A stretch of DNA of 64,000 nucleotides from Lachnospiraceae bacterium (GTDB taxonomy: Bacteria > Bacillota > Clostridia > Lachnospirales > Lachnospiraceae), in assembly GCA_017438305.1 (NCBI GenBank), contig JAFRVX010000165.1, positions 16,427 through 80,426 on the forward strand, given 5' to 3'. Position 1 is the first letter of the stretch; each line of letters opens with the position of its first letter. Under the pieces are notes generated by a model. That model made no database searches and was not told the origin of the DNA. It worked only from the letters and a program-made list of their open reading frames with translations. Below, piece after piece: positions 44,887-54,338 of this stretch. Position numbers and translations under genes: made by a program.

Positions 44887-46644
44887 TTACTTCATATATC
44901 CGTTCGCATCGAACGTATAGTTCTTGCCGTCGATCTTAATGGTGCAGTTCTTCGCATACCAGCCAGACGTGTCGCCGTACCACCAGCCTGTGCTGTTCTT
45001 CTTCCAGCTGGCCCTGTACTTATAGGTCCACGTTCCGTCGGCGTTCAGCCACCAGCCGCTGCACCACTCCTTCGCGGCCATGGCTCCGCTTTCCTTGAAG
45101 TAATAGGTCTTGCCGTCTATGGTCTTCCAGCCGGTGACCATGGCGCCTGAAGTGCCCAGATAGTACCATGTGCTGCCCAGCTTCTTCCAGCCGGTCTGCA
45201 TCGCTCCGGAACTGCTGAAATAATACCAGCTGCCGCCGACCTTCTGCCAGCCGGTGACCATGGCGCCTGAGGTGCCCAGATAGTACCATATGCCGTTCAG
45301 CTTCAGCCAGCCTGTCTGCATATAGCCGGAGGCGTCAAAATGATACCACTTGCCGCCGATCTTCTCCCACTGGTTCCTCGGGTAAGTTCCGTCGGCGCGG
45401 CGGTACCACCAGCCCTTGGCGTTCTTGATCCATTTCCCGCCGGCAGACTGACCCGCGTTCTGGATAACAACGCGCTTTGCAGGCTCTGTGCCGTCCAGAA
45501 TATTATCCCCGGTCACAACAGCGTTTACCGGTTCCGTGATCTTCAGAGAACTGCCCAGCACCAGCGTTCCGCCCTCTGATGAATCTATAGCTCCGACGCC
45601 GCCCTCAATGGTGACCGATACCGCCGCATTCCCGATACTGAGTACCGCATTATCAAGGATCACGCCGTATTCCTCACCGGACATACGTACGGAACCGCCG
45701 CTTATGTATAAACCGTCTTCATCCAGACAGATACCGACTCCTACGACTCCTTCAGCCTCCAGCGTACCGCCTGTCACCTCTGCGCGGACGGCATTGATGC
45801 CATACATATGCCCGACAGCGTTGACGGTCCCCCCGGAGATCCTTACAGTCTCCGGACTCGCGATCCCGGATGATCCGGAAAATGTCGTGACCGTACCGCC
45901 TTTAATGTGGACCCCGCCTTCCGCAAAAATGGCCTCAAACGGTCCGGAAGCGTTGATGTCGGCGTCTATCGTCAAAGATCCGTCAAGCACACATATGCCG
46001 CCGTAAAGATCATTCAGTTCGGCGGTTCCTGTGATGGTAAGATCTGTCCCTATCGCATAGATCTGATAATACCGTTCATGTGCTCCGGCAACTGCAGCTC
46101 CGTCCAGAACAAGCGTCCCCGATTCCGGAAGGAAGCGGGCAGTCCCGTCGCCCAGAATATCGTCCCGGTTTTCCACCGTCACCTGAGTCTCGCCGAGCCA
46201 CAGATAATTCGCCGACACCGTAATAAGATCCGTATCGACTATGAGGACAGAACCGTTTTGGTAGATCTCCTTCTCTCTGACTTCCGTATCATTCAGCGAA
46301 ACGCCTGTATTCTCGGTAAAGTAGTGTTCATCCGCCGCTGTAAGTTCGATCTCGGCAAAATACCTCCTGCCCTCTTCGAAGGTCTTCGGCGTAACGCCGC
46401 CTTCCGTATACCAGTTTGCGCGCGTGATAGTGACGTTTTCACCATAATTCAGGGCAACATTCGCCGCCGCGCCGCCGGCAGGAGCTTCAGATGCCGCGCC
46501 TAAAGCCGGCAGCTCCAGGTAAAGACTTACGTAATCGATCAGGCCTTCTTCAATATCATCCGCCTGCACACTCAGGCTCCCCGCCGGACACAGGGGCAGG
46601 AGCAGCACCAGTATCATAAGCATACTCATGATCCGCTTTTTCAT
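44887..46644 (-). CDS. secreted wall-binding protein with beta-helix domain
   Basis: This protein of about 585 residues has a signal peptide (MKKRIMSMLMILVLLLPLC), one divergent copy of the beta-module (about 35-140), then a right-handed beta-helix-like region. There, short GGTVTTFSGSSGI/ISGGTVNAVG/ISGGSVRMSG turns repeat from about 180 to 395. The same wall-binding repeats as its neighbours follow. The beta-helix is of the type used in adhesins and polysaccharide-active proteins, but no lyase residues are evident. I chose 46644 because the export signal and the GGAGG site are there; the ORF runs further upstream (to 46737) without either. Confidence 0.82.
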   Translation of the reverse strand: MKKRIMSMLMILVLLLPLCPAGSLSVQADDIEEGLIDYVSLYLELPALGAASEAPAGGAAANVALNYGENVTITRANWYTEGGVTPKTFEEGRRYFAEIELTAADEHYFTENTGVSLNDTEVREKEIYQNGSVLIVDTDLITVSANYLWLGETQVTVENRDDILGDGTARFLPESGTLVLDGAAVAGAHERYYQIYAIGTDLTITGTAELNDLYGGICVLDGSLTIDADINASGPFEAIFAEGGVHIKGGTVTTFSGSSGIASPETVRISGGTVNAVGHMYGINAVRAEVTGGTLEAEGVVGVGICLDEDGLYISGGSVRMSGEEYGVILDNAVLSIGNAAVSVTIEGGVGAIDSSEGGTLVLGSSLKITEPVNAVVTGDNILDGTEPAKRVVIQNAGQSAGGKWIKNAKGWWYRRADGTYPRNQWEKIGGKWYHFDASGYMQTGWLKLNGIWYYLGTSGAMVTGWQKVGGSWYYFSSSGAMQTGWKKLGSTWYYLGTSGAMVTGWKTIDGKTYYFKESGAMAAKEWCSGWWLNADGTWTYKYRASWKKNSTGWWYGDTSGWYAKNCTIKIDGKNYTFDANGYMK

Positions 46645-46875
46645 GTACCGTACCTCCACTCTTATACGTAATCTGATGACATTTTTCCGCATCCTTGAAA
46701 ATGCCGTTTTTGAAAATCCATCGTTTTGAAAATACATTCTTTTTCAGGGAAATGCCGCATACCTTTTCCCTTTGTTTCTATAGTCATTGTAACAGAACAA
46801 CAGCAACTTCTCAAGGACTTATATGTTGAATATATATGAAAAATATTGGCGTCGTACTGAAAAGGTGCTCCGAGG

Positions 46876-46904
46876 CGCAAAAAAACGGTGCATTTCTGCA
46901 CCGT
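46876..46904 (-). terminator. terminator after the phosphatase-fold lipoprotein gene
   Basis: A perfect 9-bp stem (AACGGTGCA, 46883-46891, with 46896-46904) and 4-nt loop are followed on the minus strand by a run of T. Confidence 0.85.
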
Positions 46905-46981
46905 TAAAGATATCTCTTCCATCATCATGTTTACATTCGTACTCAGCTCATTTTGAATTTAAGCGCGAATGCCGCCTTGCC

Positions 46982-47791
46982 TCATTTTCCGCTGAGAAGA
47001 AATCCGGCGTACAAGAGCTTATGGTCAGAACAGTCAGCGTCTGATACGCCGCTGGAAAGCTCGGTGAAGCCTTCGCTTACGACGATATTGTCGGGGGAAG
47101 AATTAAACCAGTGGAAGGTGCCGTAACGTCTGTCTTCCCGGTTGACGTAATAAGCGGCTTCCAGATAGCTGATATCTCCGATATTAAAACTGTTCAGATC
47201 TCCCAGAAGGACATATCGATCACAGGCTTTCAGCAATTTTACGATGGCTCTCATCTGTTTGATGCGTACCGAGCGGTTCTCGAAAGAAAGATGCGTCACA
47301 AATACATCCAGCTTAACGCCTTCCACGGTGATGACCGCATGTCCCAGCGAACGGCCTTCGCCGCTGCCGGAATCCAGGGGGATCACTTCAAAACTGTCAA
47401 TGGGGTAACGGGATAATATAGCCGTTCCGTATTCCCCGCTCCCAAGAGAGATGGCTTTCGAGAAAGCATGGTAAGGATAGCCTGCCAGCCGGGCCAGCTC
47501 CGCGGGTTCGTCCATATTGCCGGAGCGCTCGCAGTTTACATCCACTTCCTGAAGCCCGATAATATCCGGAGAAACCTCTCGGACCGCCTCCGCGATCTTA
47601 TCGAGTCCCTCCGCTCCGTGTTTGATGTTCAGTGTGGCCAGCATCAGCTCTGTGCCGGTATCAGCCCGGCTCTCCTGCCTGCTTTCAAAAGAACTTTCCG
47701 CAGCCGGCGGGTTTTTGCCGCAGGCGGAAAGAAGAAGGAGCAGAGCCGCTGCCATACATAAGAAACCGGATTTGGTACATGTTTTTTTCAT
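46982..47791 (-). CDS. endonuclease/exonuclease/phosphatase-family lipoprotein
   Basis: This 269-residue protein has a lipoprotein signal ending LLLLLSACG (C24). The EEP fold follows: ATLNIKHG, GLQEVDVN with the metal-binding Glu, LLGDLNSF with the catalytic Asp-Asn pair, and SDHKLLYA with the C-terminal Asp-His. The catalytic set is complete. Secreted members include nucleases and sphingomyelinase-like or other phosphodiesterases; the substrate is open. I chose the start at 47791, where the signal peptide begins. It has its own terminator. Confidence 0.82.
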   Translation of the reverse strand: MKKTCTKSGFLCMAAALLLLLSACGKNPPAAESSFESRQESRADTGTELMLATLNIKHGAEGLDKIAEAVREVSPDIIGLQEVDVNCERSGNMDEPAELARLAGYPYHAFSKAISLGSGEYGTAILSRYPIDSFEVIPLDSGSGEGRSLGHAVITVEGVKLDVFVTHLSFENRSVRIKQMRAIVKLLKACDRYVLLGDLNSFNIGDISYLEAAYYVNREDRRYGTFHWFNSSPDNIVVSEGFTELSSGVSDADCSDHKLLYAGFLLSGK

Positions 47792-47890
47792 AGGCTGCTG
47801 TTTTCTTGATTTTCCGGAATACTGACCGGTATATTTGCATGATTTTGCCGGAAGGCAGATTTCTTTTCTTCTCACTGTATCATTTAATGA

Positions 47891-48739
47891 TCACCCTTCC
47901 TGCTCAGTCAGCATTCCTCCGATTATGCCAACCACATCTGTCACATCTTCAAATGTCACCCCCGCTGCGTAAGGGTTATCGGCAATATAATTACGCCAGA
48001 GATTTTTCAATGCTTCTCCCTCTCGGATATCCATAAGGATCTCCTCCCACTCCGCAAGAAGCTCCAGAGATCCACGCTTCCCGGCAGTGTGCTCCACCGC
48101 AAGCTTCAGTACCGGGATCCGGATCTGCTCTCTGTGCATATGATAAAGTGTATACAGATCATAGAAGTCCCTGGCCCGCGTGGTGCCAATATTCCGGCGA
48201 ATAATCGTTTCATATTTCTCCGCCAGAATTGTCTCCAACGTATATGCCATAACCTGAATAGAGCGTTCCTCAAACAGCAGACGATATTCATATTGTATGG
48301 CTTCCGGCGTGATCTCGTCCCCGGTGGTAATATCCATCTTCATGGGGTTCTTAATCTTCCCATACTCGGCTTCAAAATACACGCGGAAGTTGTTGTAGTC
48401 GTCATCCTCGCGGATCGGCTCAATTCTCTTATAAATAAAACGAATACCATCATTTAAACTGACGGAAAGAATCTCCTGTACGATACGGGATATTTCCTCT
48501 TCCGTCATATCGATGCCGCGGACAGTCGTATCCATGTCCATCGTGGTCCGTTCGGAAATGCCAATCATTGACGAGATCAGAAGACCTCCCTTCAGGATGA
48601 AATTGTTTTTGTAAGGCGATGCCGCCAGCCGATCCAGGATTCTCTCAAAGAGGAATATCTGCAGGACTTCCTGAGACCGAAGATCTTTATCTTTTGCAAT
48701 ACTTCGAATCGCCCCTTTGAGCTGTTCAGGTGTTTTCAT
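47891..48739 (-). CDS. abiEii: AbiEii-type nucleotidyltransferase toxin
   Basis: This 282-residue DUF1814/AbiEii protein has the nucleotidyltransferase motifs KGG at 50-52 (FILKGGLL) and DxD at D68/D70 (TTMDMDTTV), then a conserved LEEAKxET-like segment (ETILAEKYETII) and ARDFYDLY. AbiEii-type toxins (MenT group) modify tRNA or nucleotides and stop growth. The gene overlaps the antitoxin gene by 4 bp. It forms a type IV toxin-antitoxin pair known for abortive phage infection. Confidence 0.9.
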   Translation of the reverse strand: MKTPEQLKGAIRSIAKDKDLRSQEVLQIFLFERILDRLAASPYKNNFILKGGLLISSMIGISERTTMDMDTTVRGIDMTEEEISRIVQEILSVSLNDGIRFIYKRIEPIREDDDYNNFRVYFEAEYGKIKNPMKMDITTGDEITPEAIQYEYRLLFEERSIQVMAYTLETILAEKYETIIRRNIGTTRARDFYDLYTLYHMHREQIRIPVLKLAVEHTAGKRGSLELLAEWEEILMDIREGEALKNLWRNYIADNPYAAGVTFEDVTDVVGIIGGMLTEQEG

Positions 48740-49335
48740 GCAAGCACCTCTGAATAAGTCCGGATCTTGTCTTCTACCCCAAACTGTTTTCCGTACTTCA
48801 GCAGTTTCCTCATATTCGGTTGATTACCGAAATATGCTTTTATCGCTCCTGAATACAGCTGCAAATCCATGTCCTTCCTTGCGCGGATCAGATCACAGAT
48901 ACAGCGCTCTTTATCATAGAGACGAACATTACGTCCCATCGGTGTCAGTGCTTCCGTGATCCCGATTTCATACAGATCTTTTTTTACATAATGAACCCGC
49001 AGATCCGGGTGATCTTTACGGATGCGTGATACATTCGTTCCGGACGGAACGGTCACATCCAGGTGATGCGGGACACGATCCGACATTTCCCAAAGATAAA
49101 GAGCTGTTCCATAAGAAAATAAAAGGACATGACTTCGTTCCTGAAGAGCCGCATATTCATCCGTCAGGGAATCCGGAAGCGCATAGCGTCCGTGTCCAGT
49201 ACGGATCAGGAAGAGCTTATCTACATAAGTTTTCAGATGAACGCGGCTGATTCCGGCTTCTTCGATCTGTTTTGCCGTAAAAACGCCGTCATTCGCTTCT
49301 GCAACATTTTGAATTGCTTTCCAAACGTCAGTCAT
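48736..49335 (-). CDS. abiEi: AbiEi-type antitoxin/transcriptional regulator
   Basis: This 199-residue protein has an N-terminal winged helix (about 5-55: NDGVFTAKQIEEAGISRVHLKTYVD) and the AbiEi antitoxin domain (about 60-195: YALPDSLTDEYAALQER, DVTVPSGTN, ERCICDLIR). AbiEi proteins bind their own promoter and neutralise AbiEii. The gene lies first in the pair, as usual. Confidence 0.9.
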   Translation of the reverse strand: MTDVWKAIQNVAEANDGVFTAKQIEEAGISRVHLKTYVDKLFLIRTGHGRYALPDSLTDEYAALQERSHVLLFSYGTALYLWEMSDRVPHHLDVTVPSGTNVSRIRKDHPDLRVHYVKKDLYEIGITEALTPMGRNVRLYDKERCICDLIRARKDMDLQLYSGAIKAYFGNQPNMRKLLKYGKQFGVEDKIRTYSEVLA

Positions 49336-49449
49336 GATGTTCCCCTCCTTTTCATTCGTGCTTAGATTTTATCACGCATAAGCACGTTTGTAAATCGCTG
49401 TTTTTCAAAGAAGACGCTGATGATGAAAAAAAGAGGCTGTTTTCTTCCT

Positions 49450-50508
49450 TTATTCCCCGAATTCCTTCATTTTCTTCGGGTTGCCTGTGATGAACATGGC
49501 ATCCCCAAAACTGAAGAAGCGATAGCGTTCTTTTATAGCTTCCTGATAGGCATGCATGATGTGGTCCTTGCCCGCCAGGGCGGAGACCAGCATGACCAGG
49601 GTGGACTGGGGCAGGTGGAAGTTGGTGATGAGGCAGTCCAGGACCTTGAAGCGGTAGCCGGGGTAGATAAAGATGTCGGTCCAGCCGCTTTTGGGGTCGA
49701 TGTGTCCGTTTTCGTCCGCGGCGGATTCGACAGTGCGGCAGGAGGTGGTGCCGGTACAGATGACCCGGTGGCCGGTCTCTTTGGCCCGGTTGATCTTCTC
49801 CGCTGCGTCTTCGTCGATCATGTAGAACTCCGAGTGCATGTGGTGGTCTTCGATCCTGTCCACCTTGACAGGGCGGAACGTGCCCAGGCCCACGTGAAGG
49901 GTGATCTCCGCGATGTCCACGCCCTTATCCCGGATCTTCTGAAGGAGCTCCTTCGTGAAGTGGAGGCCGGCGGTGGGCGCCGCGGCGGAGCCTTCGTTCC
50001 GGGCGTAAACCGTCTGGTAGCGCTCTTTATCCTTAAGCTCGTGGGTGATGTAGGGCGGCAGGGGCATCTGGCCCAGTTCGTCCAGGACCGCTTCGAAAAC
50101 GCCTTCGTAGGAGAACCGGATCAGGCGGTTGCCCTCTTCCACCACGTCCAGGACGGTGCCCATGAGCTTCCCGTCCCCGAAATTCAGAACGGTTCCCGGG
50201 CGGCATTTTTTGCCGGGCCGGACCAGGGTCTCCCAGATATCGTTTTCCCGGCGCTTAAGAAGGAGCACTTCGATCCTGCCGCCGGTGCCTTCCCTGACGC
50301 CGTAGAGCCGGGCCGGAAGCACCCGGGTATTGTTGATGACCAGACAGTCGCCCGGTTCCAGTTCCTCCAGAATGTCCCGGAAGATCTTATGCTGTATTTC
50401 CCCGCTTTCCTTGTCCAGGACCATGAGGCGGGATTCGTCCCGGTGCTCTATGGGATCCTGGGCAATGAGTTCTTCGGGGAGTTCGTAATCAAATTCTTTT
50501 ACATCCAT
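49450..50508 (-). CDS. queA: S-adenosylmethionine:tRNA ribosyltransferase-isomerase
   Basis: This 352-residue QueA has the full family length, with [12 protein letters not shown] at the start, [25 protein letters not shown] and [11 protein letters not shown], all typical. It transfers the ribosyl part of SAM to preQ1 in tRNA and forms epoxyqueuosine. It is apparently a single gene. No other queuosine gene is in the window. Confidence 0.97.
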   Translation of the reverse strand: MDVKEFDYELPEELIAQDPIEHRDESRLMVLDKESGEIQHKIFRDILEELEPGDCLVINNTRVLPARLYGVREGTGGRIEVLLLKRRENDIWETLVRPGKKCRPGTVLNFGDGKLMGTVLDVVEEGNRLIRFSYEGVFEAVLDELGQMPLPPYITHELKDKERYQTVYARNEGSAAAPTAGLHFTKELLQKIRDKGVDIAEITLHVGLGTFRPVKVDRIEDHHMHSEFYMIDEDAAEKINRAKETGHRVICTGTTSCRTVESAADENGHIDPKSGWTDIFIYPGYRFKVLDCLITNFHLPQSTLVMLVSALAGKDHIMHAYQEAIKERYRFFSFGDAMFITGNPKKMKEFGE

Positions 50509-50596
50509 GTTTTTACGTTTCCTGTTCGGTTTATACTATTTTCGGATCTGTGTATTTGCCTGTCCGCTTTATACTTTCCAGACGGCCCGATAAAGC

Positions 50597-50650
50597 ACAA
50601 AAAGACCTGCCGCCGGAGAAAACCCTTTCCGCGGCAGCAAGGCCTTTATT
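50597..50650. terminator. terminator between prs and queA
   Basis: AAAGACC-TGCCGC (50601-50613) pairs with GCGGCA...GGCCTTT (50631-50647) with a 4-nt bulge. T runs are present on both sides, so it can act in both directions. It lies beyond the tandem array that follows prs. Confidence 0.65.
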
Positions 50651-50699
50651 TCTCTTTCCCTGTCTGACCAACCCTTTTCCCCTCAGGAATGTTCCCAAA

Positions 50700-50892
50700 A
50701 GGTCTCTTCCTCTCGGGTCTCTTCCCTTAGGGTCTCTTCCCCTCGGGTATCTTCCCCTCGGGGCTCTTCCCTTAGGGTCTCTCCCCTTAGGGTATCTTCC
50801 CCTAGGGGCTCTTCCCTTAGGGTCTCTCCCCTTAGGGTATCTTCCCCTAGGGGCTCTTCCCTGAAGCTATCTTCCCCTGGGGTATCTGCCCT
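50700..50892. repeat. 15-bp tandem repeat, about 13 units, after prs
   Basis: Units of exactly 15 bp such as GGGTCTCTTCCCTTA are organised in a 45-bp higher-order period that is repeated almost exactly. Many units contain the palindromic core CCCCTAGGGG, so the transcript could form a chain of hairpins. The array ends 10 bp from the prs stop. No other feature is seen in 50651-50699. Confidence 0.9.
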
Positions 50893-50901
50893 CAGGCGTC
50901 C

Positions 50902-52071
50902 TTACTTCTTCACGTGGCTGTCCAGGAAGCGGTTGATGCGCTCCGTGGGTACCAGCAGGTCGTTCAGGCTGTTGTTGTGGTTCAGGTTGTCAATGATAAG
51001 GGCGATGTACTTGCTCAGATCAACGGTGCCGTAGTATTCTCTTTCGAAGAGCTCCGGACGCTGATAGGTAAGGTTCGTGGTCAGGACGCGGTAGATCGTG
51101 CCTTCTTCGTAGGCCTTGTCGAATTTCTCCAGGCCGTCGGTAAAGAGGCCGTAGGTTGAAAGGCAGAAGACCCGGTTGGCTTTCCGCTTCTTCAGTTCTT
51201 CCGCGACTTCCAGCATGGAGCCGCCGGAGGAGATCATATCGTCCACGATCAGAACGTCTTTGCCTTCCAGATCCTGGCCCAGGTATTCATGGGCGACGAT
51301 GGGGTTCTTGCCGTTGACGATGCGGGTGTAGTCGCGGCGCTTGTAGAACATGCCCACGTTTACGCCCAGGTAGTTGGCATAGGCGATGGCCCGGTTCATG
51401 CCGCCTTCGTCGGGAGAGATGATCATCAGGTGATCATTGTCGATCTGAAGGTCCGGCGTGTCGTTTACGATCTTCTTGATAAACTGATAGATGCAGGAGA
51501 AATCTTCGAAGCCATTGTTGGGGATGGCGTTGGCCACCCGGGGATCGTGGGCGTCGAAGGTGATGATGTCGGATACGCCGCAGCTGATAAGCTCCTGGAG
51601 CATGGCCGCGCAGTCCAGGGATTCACGGCCGGTGCGGCGGTGCTGACGGCTGCAGTACAGGAAAGGCATGATGACCGATACACGGTTTGCCTTGCCGCAG
51701 ATGGCGTTTAAAATACGCTTGAGATCCGCATAGTGATCGTCGGGAGACATGTGGTTGGGCACACCGTTCAAGCTGTAGGTAATGCTCCAGTTCAGCACAT
51801 CCAGCATGATGTAGATGTCGGTGCCGCGGACGGTCTCCATGATCTGGCCCTTGCCTTCGCCGGACCCGAACCGGGGCGTCGCGGTCTTAAGAAGATAGCT
51901 GTCCTTCTGATAGCCTCTGAAGTGCAGGCCTTCGTCGCCGATAGCGTCTTCTCTTTCTTTTCTCCACTCCGCGATATAGGCGTCGACCTTCTCCGCCAGA
52001 GGACGGATGTTTTCCATTGCGATGATAGCAAGTGAGCCTACCGGAATTGTCTGTAATTTCACGTCTGCCAT
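50902..52071 (-). CDS. prs: ribose-phosphate pyrophosphokinase
   Basis: This 389-residue protein has the PRPP loop VLIVDDMISSGGSM, and the segments VIMPFLYCSRQHRRTGRES and ISPDEGG are those of Prs. It makes PRPP from ribose 5-phosphate and ATP for nucleotide, His and Trp synthesis. It is longer than the usual 315 residues, chiefly by an N-terminal extension and internal insertions, a variant that seems common in Lachnospiraceae. It follows dnaI by about 30 bp. Confidence 0.93.
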   Translation of the reverse strand: MADVKLQTIPVGSLAIIAMENIRPLAEKVDAYIAEWRKEREDAIGDEGLHFRGYQKDSYLLKTATPRFGSGEGKGQIMETVRGTDIYIMLDVLNWSITYSLNGVPNHMSPDDHYADLKRILNAICGKANRVSVIMPFLYCSRQHRRTGRESLDCAAMLQELISCGVSDIITFDAHDPRVANAIPNNGFEDFSCIYQFIKKIVNDTPDLQIDNDHLMIISPDEGGMNRAIAYANYLGVNVGMFYKRRDYTRIVNGKNPIVAHEYLGQDLEGKDVLIVDDMISSGGSMLEVAEELKKRKANRVFCLSTYGLFTDGLEKFDKAYEEGTIYRVLTTNLTYQRPELFEREYYGTVDLSKYIALIIDNLNHNNSLNDLLVPTERINRFLDSHVKK

Positions 52072-52101
52072 AGCCTGTTCTCTCCTTATTCAGCCTGTGG
52101 G

Positions 52102-53088
52102 TTAATTGTTGCTGTATCTTCTGGCGATACGGATGTCCGCGCCGTAAAGGGGCATGATCTCGTAATCGCTTAATATCCTGGATGCTATGCGTTCGGTATA
52201 CCGGTCCGCCAGCAGATTGGGATCCATGTTCATGGAGATGATGGTGCTCTTCTTCCGAAGGGCGCGTTCGTTGACGGTATAGAAAAGCTTTCCGATGGTA
52301 AAGGCGTTGGCCCGTTCCGTGCCCAGATCGTCGATGATCAGAAGGTCGCTGTCCAGAACGAACTGGTTCAGCCGGTCCTCCTCAATATCGCTGTCGTAGC
52401 GGAAAGCGGTTTTTTCAAATTCTTCAACAAGGTCGATGGCCGAAAAGTAGACCACCGAATGGCAGGAATCCATCAGGGCTTTGGCGATGCAGTTGGACAG
52501 GTAGGATTTCCCGGTGCCCGTGGGCCCGTAAAAGAGGATGTTCCCGCCGTCTCTGTCGAAGTTTTCGGCATATTCCCTGCACCGGGCGACGATGCGCTTC
52601 ATATGGTCATAGACGGACCGTCTGCCGTTTTCTTCCTTCCGGCTGTAGTGATCAAAGCTCAGGTTTTCGAAATTCTCCTTTTCCAGCCGGCTTTCCAGGT
52701 GGCTCTGATGATACAGAAGGTCCACCGCCAGCCGGACGAAACAGTGGCATTTTTCCCCGTTGATAAAGCCGGTGTCCCGGCAGTCGGGGCAGTCATAAGT
52801 CATTTCGAAATCCTGTTCCGAAAGGCCCTTTTCCCGAAGCAGGAGCTGTCTCTTTTCCTTGAGTTCCGCAGCTTCCTTCTCCAGCTGTTTCTTTTCATCT
52901 TCCCGGTTCAGGATCGCGGCCCGGGCCCGTTTCGAGGCGTTTTCCGCATAGGCGTCCTGCAGCGTTATCAGCTCGGGGATCTCCTTATACAGGCTTTCCT
53001 TTTTCCGGTTCAGTTCTTCTAAATGCTTCATCCGGCGCCGGTCATAGACGCGCATGATCTCTGCATACTGGTCGTTTTTAAGCGGCAT
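52102..53088 (-). CDS. dnaI: DnaI/DnaC-type helicase loader
   Basis: This 328-residue protein has an N-terminal coiled coil (about 15-90), a zinc-binding cluster (C100, C103, C114, C116: CPDC...CHC) and an AAA+ ATPase domain with Walker A GPTGTGKS at 188-195, Walker B LLIIDDLG and a sensor Asn in SMNM. It loads the replicative helicase at origins and restart sites. It lies directly downstream of dnaD, the usual Firmicute primosome pairing. Confidence 0.92.
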   Translation of the reverse strand: MPLKNDQYAEIMRVYDRRRMKHLEELNRKKESLYKEIPELITLQDAYAENASKRARAAILNREDEKKQLEKEAAELKEKRQLLLREKGLSEQDFEMTYDCPDCRDTGFINGEKCHCFVRLAVDLLYHQSHLESRLEKENFENLSFDHYSRKEENGRRSVYDHMKRIVARCREYAENFDRDGGNILFYGPTGTGKSYLSNCIAKALMDSCHSVVYFSAIDLVEEFEKTAFRYDSDIEEDRLNQFVLDSDLLIIDDLGTERANAFTIGKLFYTVNERALRKKSTIISMNMDPNLLADRYTERIASRILSDYEIMPLYGADIRIARRYSNN

Positions 53089-53109
53089 GGCGCCTCCGTT
53101 TTAGCTTAA

Positions 53110-54207
53110 TTAAGATTCCAGCAGTTTCCGCACCAGGGCGTTGTAGTCGGTATGGCGCTCGTCGAAATTGTGGAAGGCGGTTTTCTTGACCGGGGGGTCG
53201 TGCGGCTCCTTCTGCTGCTTCTCCCGGTTCTTTTCCTCGTGGAATTCCTTGTCCCGGGCTTCCGCGTCTTCCAGGGTCTTCACACCGGAAGCGGCCCAGG
53301 CCAGTATGATGCTGTCCGCATATTTGAAGGAGGGCTTGTCGGCCTGCTCCATGGTGCGCCGGATGGCTTCCAGGACCATGGGGAGGTCATAGAGCTTCAG
53401 CCATTTTTCGATATAGTCCAGTTCGTCCCGCACCAGCTCCCGGTTTCTGATCCCGAAGGCTTTTTTGATGCTGTAGACGTTGTGGTTGCGGGCGGCCGTC
53501 GTGTCCCGGATCTCCTGAAGATCCGACAGGCCTTCCTTTTTCCAGCCCCTGGCAACGGACAGGATGTAGGCGGCCGAGGAACGGTGCTGCTCCACGCAGT
53601 ATTCGATCAGATATTCCACCACGTCCGGATCCCGGTCAAAGAGCAGATAGCTGGTGCCCAGAGCTTCCCGCATGCGCCAGTTGATGGGCATCTTGGTCAG
53701 ATATTCCGCCAGGGACAGGATCTCCGCGAACTGCTCGTCCGTATCCAGGACCGAAAGGTCCGTGGGCATGGGGACGTCGGGGGCCGCGGCCTTTTTCTCC
53801 GGCTTCGGAAGCTGCATCACATTGTCCGGCATCTCCCGGGCAGGCACGGCAGGGGCGGGCGCGATACTGCTCCGGCTTTCCGGCTCCCGTCCGGCTGACG
53901 CATAGGAAGCCGGCTTCTCCTTCAGCAGGGTGATGCCCGAAAGCTCGCCGTCGGACCAGGAAAGGGACAGTACGCCCTTTTTCTCCCAGGAAGTCAGGGC
54001 CTGGAGCACCTTTTTAGGCGTCACGTCGAACAGATCAGCCATATCCTGAAGCGACAGAAGGACAGAACTGTCCATAAGCGCTCTTTTAATATACAGATAC
54101 ACCTTGAGCTCCTCTTCGGAAGCTTCGGGCATAAACGTATCAATAAAGGATACGGGCACCTCCACATATTCATATTCTGCTTCGGAATATAATCTGAGAT
54201 TCTTCAT
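53110..54207 (-). CDS. dnaD: DnaD-domain replication initiation protein
   Basis: This 365-residue protein has an N-terminal winged-helix region (about 20-95) and one DnaD domain around IKKAFGIRNRELVRDELDYIEKWL near 250-300. An Ala/Pro-rich linker joins them and a Lys/Glu-rich tail follows. It remodels DNA for DnaI and helicase loading. I chose ATG 54207 (AAAGGAAAGG upstream). The non-coding region above it carries DnaA-box-like sites. Confidence 0.88.
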   Translation of the reverse strand: MKNLRLYSEAEYEYVEVPVSFIDTFMPEASEEELKVYLYIKRALMDSSVLLSLQDMADLFDVTPKKVLQALTSWEKKGVLSLSWSDGELSGITLLKEKPASYASAGREPESRSSIAPAPAVPAREMPDNVMQLPKPEKKAAAPDVPMPTDLSVLDTDEQFAEILSLAEYLTKMPINWRMREALGTSYLLFDRDPDVVEYLIEYCVEQHRSSAAYILSVARGWKKEGLSDLQEIRDTTAARNHNVYSIKKAFGIRNRELVRDELDYIEKWLKLYDLPMVLEAIRRTMEQADKPSFKYADSIILAWAASGVKTLEDAEARDKEFHEEKNREKQQKEPHDPPVKKTAFHNFDERHTDYNALVRKLLES

Positions 54208-54276
54208 GACAACCTTTCCTTTCGGCACAGAAACCGGTACGGTTTATTCCTGTTTCTGTATCTGCCTGTGGGGTAA

Positions 54277-54290
54277 AGTATATCACAAAA
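54277..54290 (-). promoter_or_regulatory. candidate extended -10 of the dnaD operon
   Basis: The minus strand reads TGTGATATACT, an extended -10 (TG plus TATACT) about 70 bp before the dnaD start. The -35 is weak (TTTTC-type). This promoter is tentative. Confidence 0.35.
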
Positions 54291-54338
54291 ATCCGAAAAG
54301 AAAAGAAGATAAAAAAAGCCCTTCCGGTGAATAACTTC

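Noticed and set aside
50550-50864. Plus-strand ORF with LPLG pentapeptide repeats
   Set aside because: It arises because the 15-bp array length is a multiple of three; its start runs through a terminator and it has no ribosome site.
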